25,634 nt of DNA. Source: Candidatus Cloacimonadota bacterium (GTDB lineage: Bacteria > Cloacimonadota > Cloacimonadia > Cloacimonadales > Cloacimonadaceae). Under the pieces are notes generated by a model. That model saw only the letters and a program-made list of their open reading frames with translations, had not been told where the DNA came from and ran no database searches. The stretch is from contig JAEZUG010000027.1 of assembly GCA_023421135.1 (NCBI GenBank), positions 1 through 25,634 of the forward strand, given 5' to 3'. The position numbers and the translations under genes are program-made. Of the stretch, positions 21,785 to 25,634 are shown piece after piece; the first letter of the stretch is position 1; every line of letters begins with the position of its first letter.

Positions 21785-22552
21785 TTGCGCAAGCTCTACT
21801 ACTTCTTTTTCAATATCTGGCTCACCCTGCGTTTCCTCACTCTGGGCAAGCTGGCCTACCTCTTTATCAAAGACCCCATCAAGCTGCGCAAACGCTGCAA
21901 CAGATTCACCACGGCCAGTGCCCGGGGCTATCTGAAATCCCTGCGCATTTCAGTCGAGCTGGAAAACCCGGAAGCCCTGAAGCTCCTGGATACAAAGAAC
22001 TATCTGGTGGTTGCCAATCACGTGTCCTATGCCGATATCATCGTGCTCAGTTCCCTGCGTGAATTCGTCTTCATCACCTCCGAGGAAATGGGTAAGACCC
22101 CCTTCCTGGGTGCTATCACCCGCTATGGGGGAAGCCTCTACACAGATAGAAAGAAATTCGTCTCCCTGCCCCAGGAGATTGAACGCTTCAGCCAAGCCGC
22201 CCAGGATGGCTTCCGCATCGTCCTCTTCCCCGAAGGAACCAGCACCGACGGCAGCAAAATCCGTGAATTCCGCAGTTCCCTCTTCGAAATAGCCCGTCAG
22301 GCAGATCTGGACATCCTTCCCATCTGCATAAACTACGTTAAAATCGATAATCAGCCCCGTAGTGAAGCGAACCGTGACCTAATCTGTTGGTATGGTGATA
22401 TGAACTTCCTCCCGCATTTTATGAAGCTTTTGGGGCACTCAATATCGGCCAGGGTGAAGGTGTTGGAGCCAATAGCGGGTGGTACACGGATGAAGCGTCA
22501 AGACCTCGCAAATGCAGCGTATGACGCTCTGGTGAAAGAATACACAAAATGA
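21785..22552 (+). CDS. plsC: PlsC-like 1-acylglycerol-3-phosphate / lyso-aminolipid O-acyltransferase
   Basis: A 255-aa membrane-associated acyltransferase. The N-terminus is hydrophobic and aromatic (YYFFFNIWLTLRFLTLGKLAYLF). The acyltransferase motifs are intact: NHVSYAD (78-84, the HX4D catalytic motif with H79 and D84) and FPEGTSTDG (148-156). The start is a TTG at 21785; GAGGAAT overlapping the upstream stop is its ribosome binding site, which implies translational coupling to the OlsB-like gene 2 nt upstream. By itself it would be called PlsC; next to an OlsB-like gene it may be the OlsA/GlsA-type enzyme that O-acylates the hydroxyl of a lyso-aminolipid, or it may serve both roles. Confidence 0.88.
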   Translation: MRKLYYFFFNIWLTLRFLTLGKLAYLFIKDPIKLRKRCNRFTTASARGYLKSLRISVELENPEALKLLDTKNYLVVANHVSYADIIVLSSLREFVFITSEEMGKTPFLGAITRYGGSLYTDRKKFVSLPQEIERFSQAAQDGFRIVLFPEGTSTDGSKIREFRSSLFEIARQADLDILPICINYVKIDNQPRSEANRDLICWYGDMNFLPHFMKLLGHSISARVKVLEPIAGGTRMKRQDLANAAYDALVKEYTK

Positions 22553-22594
22553 CCCGGTATAGAGCCGGGACTATCCATAAATAAGGAATTAAGA

Positions 22595-22789
22595 ATGGCA
22601 AAACAGAAAAAAGAACGTCTGGGACTCGGCCGGGTGAATTACCTGATTCTCCTGGTGGCATTGGTTCTCCTGATTGTTGGCTATATCATCATGAGCATGA
22701 ATGAGATCACTGTTTCACCGATCCTGCTTGCTCTGGTCTATGTGATCATTATCCCCTTTGGCCTGCTCTACCGTTCCAAAGCTAAGTAA
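22595..22789 (+). CDS. DUF3098-like small membrane protein
   Basis: A 64-aa protein with a basic N-terminus (MAKQKKERLGLGRVNY) and two hydrophobic segments (about 17-35 and 42-59) joined by a short loop with NEITVSPI. The layout, 'NY...GYIIMS...ITVSPILLAL', resembles the DUF3098 family of small inner-membrane proteins known from FCB-group bacteria; the function of that family is not known. AAGGAA at 22581-22586 precedes the ATG by 8 nt. The stop codon overlaps the ATG of the next gene (TAATG), so expression of the two proteins is probably linked. Confidence 0.75.
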   Translation: MAKQKKERLGLGRVNYLILLVALVLLIVGYIIMSMNEITVSPILLALVYVIIIPFGLLYRSKAK

Positions 22790-23667
22790 TGCCCCTGCTG
22801 GACGATGAAGCCCTTGCGAGGCTGAAGAAGTTTCAGCTTCAAACCCATGCCATTGTGGAGGGATTCCTGGTTGGTCTGCACAAATCTCCCTACCACGGCT
22901 TCAGCGTTGAATTCTCCGATCATCGTCAATACAATCCCGGCGAGAGCCTGCGGGATCTGGATTGGAAGGTGGCGGCGCGCACCGAGCGTTACTACATCAA
23001 ACGCTTTGAAGAAGAGACCAACCTCCGTGCCTACATTATTCTGGATCACTCCAAAAGCATGTTTTACGATAGCGGAACAGGCTCCAAGATCGACTATGCC
23101 ACCCGTCTGGCTGGAGCCCTGGCCTGGCTAATGATCTCTCAAAAAGATGCCACGGGTTTGATTACATTTAACGATAAAATCACCAATCAACTGGCTCCCA
23201 AAGCTTATCGTGCTTATTTGGGACAGATCTTTGCCTGCCTTCTGGAGCTCAAAGCTGGAGGCGGAACTGCCCTGCTTGGGCAACTGCATCAGATCGCCGA
23301 AAGCATCCGCAAACGCAGCCTGATTATCATTATCTCAGACTTCCTGGAAGACCCCGCCCTGGTACTGAGCTCCCTCAAGCAATTCCGCAACCGCAAGAAC
23401 GAAGTGCTGGTCTTTCATATCACGGATAGAGAAGAGGAGAGCTTCAAATTCAAGCACGAGACCGAATTTGTGGATAGCGAAACGGGGGAGAAGCTCACGG
23501 TTAATCCCTGGCAGATCCGCAAAGAGTACCTGGAGAACTTCTCTGCCCACACTCTTTTCCTGAAAGAAGGCTGCCATCAGGCGCAGATTGAGTATAACCC
23601 GATCAGCACAGCCACTCCCCTGAACGAAGCCTTGCTAAAGTATCTGATCAGCCGACAAAGAGCATAA
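22789..23667 (+). CDS. DUF58 / vWA-like protein (BatA-region type)
   Basis: A 292-aa cytoplasmic protein of the DUF58 family. The conserved core RQYNPGESLRDLDWKVAAR (46-64) is followed by FEEETNLRAYIILDHSKSM. DHSKS (86-90) has the DxSxS metal-ion-dependent adhesion (MIDAS) pattern, so this is a full DUF58 plus vWA-like fold, which then continues through 'SLIIIISDFLED'. Family members usually sit beside MoxR AAA+ ATPases and Bat genes and are thought to act with them in envelope stress or protein maturation. No MoxR gene is in this window, which is unusual but may reflect a distant locus. It starts within the stop of the DUF3098-like gene and ends 2 nt before the fumarase alpha gene. Confidence 0.88.
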   Translation: MPLLDDEALARLKKFQLQTHAIVEGFLVGLHKSPYHGFSVEFSDHRQYNPGESLRDLDWKVAARTERYYIKRFEEETNLRAYIILDHSKSMFYDSGTGSKIDYATRLAGALAWLMISQKDATGLITFNDKITNQLAPKAYRAYLGQIFACLLELKAGGGTALLGQLHQIAESIRKRSLIIIISDFLEDPALVLSSLKQFRNRKNEVLVFHITDREEESFKFKHETEFVDSETGEKLTVNPWQIRKEYLENFSAHTLFLKEGCHQAQIEYNPISTATPLNEALLKYLISRQRA

Positions 23668-23669
23668 CT

Positions 23670-24518
23670 ATGCCAAGAATAATCACCGCCCCCCAGATAA
23701 AGCAATCCATCCTGAATGCCTATAGAGATTTTCCTTTTCAGATCGACCCACAAGTTTTGAAGCTGATCTCCTCAGCCTTGCAGTCAGAAACCGATCCTGG
23801 TGCGCAAAGCATCCTGCAGAGCATCCTTGAGAATGCGAAACTGGCCAGAGAAGAACACCTGGTTCCCTGCCAGGACACAGGCACCCAAATCTTCTTTGTT
23901 GAGCTGGGCACTGAAGTACTGATCGAAGGTGGCACTCTGGAGCAGATCATTAACGGAGCCTTAGCTCAAGCCAGCCGGGAGAACTTCCTGCGCGCCTCAA
24001 TCGTGCAGGATCCGCTATTTGATAGAATCAATTCTGGAGATAACACCCCCGGGGTGTTTCACGTGAAACAAGCGGAAGGTGACCGTCTCCGCATCCGCAT
24101 TGCCCAGAAAGGTGGGGGAGCGGAGAATATGAGCCGCCTCTTCATGCTCACCCCTGCCTCAGGCCCGGACGATATAGAACAACTCGTCCTTCAGGTTGTC
24201 CGCGAAGCCGGCTCAAAGGCCTGTCCACCCCTGATCATAGGAATAGGGATAGGTGGGAACTTTGAAACTGCCCCTTTACTGGCAAAATCAGCTCTGCTTA
24301 CCGAACTTGAGGAAACTAACCCTATCCCGGACTATGCTGCCCTGGAGCAGAGACTGCTCGAGGCGGTGAACTCCACCGGGATCGGGCCTATGGGACTGGG
24401 GGGAAAGACGACTGCGCTCCGGGTACTGATCCGCACTGCCCCCTGCCATATTGCTTCACAGCCTCTGGCTGTCAATCTGCAATGCCATTCTCACAAGCAT
24501 ACCGAGATTCTCCTATGA
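23670..24518 (+). CDS. Class I fumarate hydratase (or tartrate dehydratase-type), alpha subunit
   Basis: A 282-aa subunit matching the N-terminal half of iron-sulfur class I fumarases and TtdA. Candidate 4Fe-4S ligands are C67 in VPCQDTGT, C185 in SKACPPL and C272 in LQCHSHK. Other family motifs are QKGGGAENMSRLFML (147-161), GIGIGGNFE (191-199) and GIGPMGLGGKTTAL (237-250). With the beta subunit it would interconvert fumarate and (S)-malate, in the TCA or methylmalonyl-CoA route; tartrate dehydratase shares the fold, so substrate assignment is by context. It starts 2 nt after the DUF58 stop, and its TGA overlaps the beta-subunit ATG (ATGA). Confidence 0.92.
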   Translation: MPRIITAPQIKQSILNAYRDFPFQIDPQVLKLISSALQSETDPGAQSILQSILENAKLAREEHLVPCQDTGTQIFFVELGTEVLIEGGTLEQIINGALAQASRENFLRASIVQDPLFDRINSGDNTPGVFHVKQAEGDRLRIRIAQKGGGAENMSRLFMLTPASGPDDIEQLVLQVVREAGSKACPPLIIGIGIGGNFETAPLLAKSALLTELEETNPIPDYAALEQRLLEAVNSTGIGPMGLGGKTTALRVLIRTAPCHIASQPLAVNLQCHSHKHTEILL

Positions 24519-25024
24519 GCACCATGCCACGGCATCTCGGCCTCCCCCTGGACACACAGACTCTCTCCAGCCTGAAACCAGGGGAAAATTACCTGCTCAG
24601 CGGCGAGATCTTCACCGCCCGGGATCAAGCCCACAAACGCATGCTTGAACTCCTGGAGAGAGGAGAGACTCTGCCCATTGATCTGAGGACTGCCTCAATC
24701 TTCTATTGTGGCCCTTCGCCCACCCCTCCCGGCAAGATCTGCGGCTCTGTGGGGCCAACCACCAGTTCCCGCATGGATCCCTACACTCCACTGCTTATTG
24801 AATACGGTCTGCGGGTGATGATTGGTAAAGGCGAGAGATCTACTTTGGTGCAGAAGGCTATCCGGGAATACGGAGCCGTCTATTTAGTTTGCAGTGGCGG
24901 AGTGGCAGCGCTGCTGAGTCGGTGCATTGTTTCATGTGAAACATATGCCTGGCCGGAACTGGGTGCTGAGGCTGTTTACCGCTTGATGGTAAAGGACTTC
25001 CCTGTCCATTGCGCACTAGTTTAG
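24515..25024 (+). CDS. Class I fumarate hydratase, beta subunit
   Basis: A 169-aa subunit matching the C-terminal half of class I fumarases and TtdB. Visible motifs are GEIFTARDQAHKRM (about 31-44), FYCGPSPTPPG (63-73), GPTTSSRMD (79-87, substrate carboxylate binding in the family), GLRVMIGKG (98-106) and YLVCSGGVAALL (122-133). I start it at the ATG at 24515, which overlaps the alpha stop by 4 nt, the usual coupled arrangement; the frame extends upstream to 24482 but only within alpha coding sequence. The two-subunit form is typical of anaerobes. The stop at 25024 is followed after about 20 nt by the hairpin of composite repeat C. Confidence 0.92.
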   Translation: MSTMPRHLGLPLDTQTLSSLKPGENYLLSGEIFTARDQAHKRMLELLERGETLPIDLRTASIFYCGPSPTPPGKICGSVGPTTSSRMDPYTPLLIEYGLRVMIGKGERSTLVQKAIREYGAVYLVCSGGVAALLSRCIVSCETYAWPELGAEAVYRLMVKDFPVHCALV

Positions 25025-25189
25025 ATGGCACACAGCTGAGAGTGGTAGCGACATCTTGTCGCTTAACAGTGATTAGGGACTAGGGACTAGGGATTAGAGC
25101 TGCGCTGCTGTCGCCTCTCGGGGAAGCTACCGGAATAGAACACGGATGACACAGATTAAACGGATTAATAGGATAGAATGCTATCGTCC

Positions 25190-25553
25190 CCTGTAGGGGC
25201 AGACCTGTGTGTCTGCCCGATAAGCCCTGCAGGGGCGATTGATAGCGATGGACGGCAGTTCATCGACATGGTAGACATACGTTTATCATATACAATATAT
25301 CCCTCACCCCCTGTTATGAAAACCGAGGTCTTCATGACAGGGGGTGAGGGATTAAACCATAAATCTTGTCTATCCGACGCATGATCCGGGGTTCCGCTCC
25401 TCCACCCCAAAAAAACCGCAAGCGGTTCTCTGTTCCGGTCCCACCCCACCAAATCGCAAGCGGTTTGGCGATGACCCCGATCGCTCCACCCCGGGCTATA
25501 GAATATCGCTCCTCCGGAGCTTGCGGGTAGACACACAGGTCTGCTCCTACAGG
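25190..25553. repeat. Inverted-repeat pair bounding a 364-bp element
   Basis: 25190-25218 (CCTGTAGGGGCAGACC and onward) and 25525-25553 are reverse complements over 29 bp with two mismatches. The pair encloses the palindrome at 25299-25352 and the CCGCAAGCGG hairpins. It resembles the ends of a small non-autonomous (MITE-like) element, but no target-site duplication was recognised. Confidence 0.75.
25299..25352. repeat. Imperfect palindrome related to 14672-14727
   Basis: Arms 25299-25324 and 25327-25352 pair except at two positions (one A-C, one T-G) around GA. The outer sequence (ATCCCTCACCCCC ... GGGGGTGAGGGAT) and the following TAAACCATAAATCTTGTC match the copy at 14672. Confidence 0.9.
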
Positions 25554-25634
25554 ACTGTGGCTTTAGTTTCCCAGCTCCACACGTACGGTCTAATCCCTAG
25601 TCCCTAATCCCTAATCACTAAGCGAAGCCGCAGT

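Larger units (their letters stand above)
25040..25634. repeat. Composite intergenic repeat element, copy C (continues past window end)
   Basis: A non-coding stretch made of the same modules as 9649-10013 and 14243-15503. It opens with hairpin AGCGACA/TGTCGCT (25047-25063), GATTAGGGACTAGGG repeats (25070-25097), GCTGCGCTGCTGTCGC, and AAGCTACCGGAATAGAACACGG. A segment homologous to about 14570-14880 follows (here about 25181-25530). It closes with TTTAGTTTCCCAGC and TAATCCCTAGTCCC repeats (25590-25619), which mirror the left-end repeats in inverted orientation. A minus-strand frame at 25165-25536 is not supported as a gene. Confidence 0.8.

Noticed and set aside
22553..22569. CCCGG/CCGGG stem after the PlsC-like gene as a terminator
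   Set aside because: The stem is only 5 bp with no T-tract, and the next gene begins 42 nt after the stop with the same orientation.

Overview
The window looks like bacterial chromosome from the FCB group, most likely a Cloacimonadota-type (Cloacimonas-like) organism. This is inferred from gene content: a gingipain-family (C25) secreted protease and a lectin-domain protein that both end in the FlgD-like/T9SS-type C-terminal domain (YPNPFNP...NLRGQ...DGRD), a giant PKD/beta-helix surface protein, a DUF3098-like protein next to a DUF58 protein, a two-subunit class I fumarase, and an OlsB/PlsC-like acyltransferase pair. No rRNA, tRNA, CRISPR array or transposase gene was seen.

Layout. 1-564 is non-coding: a small REP-like hairpin, a 10-unit array of an 8-bp repeat (201-278) and a good sigma70-like promoter (468-496). 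577-5358 encodes a 1593-aa exported adhesin-like protein whose beta-helix region carries six almost identical DNA blocks about 168 bp apart. 5403-9099 encodes a soluble-adenylyl-cyclase-like signalling protein (two class III cyclase domains, a P-loop NTPase and TPRs), broken in this sequence by a single-base frameshift near 6093-6097. 9253-9648 is a small GNAT acetyltransferase. 9649-10013 is a composite repeat lying exactly between convergent genes. 10014-11507 and 11724-14186 (both minus strand) are secreted proteins, separated by a clear intrinsic terminator.

14187-15704 is a 1.5-kb non-coding island full of perfect hairpins and short tandem repeats. A related copy begins right after the last gene (25025-25634). 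From 15705 to 25024 all genes are on the plus strand and tightly packed: HEAT/DNA-alkylation-repeat protein, TrmJ-like tRNA methyltransferase, AlkD-like glycosylase, C25 protease, OlsB-like N-acyltransferase, PlsC-like O-acyltransferase, DUF3098-like membrane protein, DUF58 protein, and fumarase alpha and beta.

How the genes may fit together: four large secreted proteins supply a cell-surface/proteolytic programme; the cyclase-ATPase-TPR protein is a likely cytoplasmic sensor; the AlkD-like/TrmJ/AlkD-like cluster concerns nucleic-acid modification or repair; the acyltransferase pair probably makes an acylated amino-acid lipid (ornithine or glycine lipid); and the fumarase fits central dicarboxylate metabolism. 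The most unusual signals are the family of composite, hairpin-rich intergenic repeats (three copies), the DNA-level conservation of the beta-helix repeat cores, and the frameshifted sAC-like cyclase.
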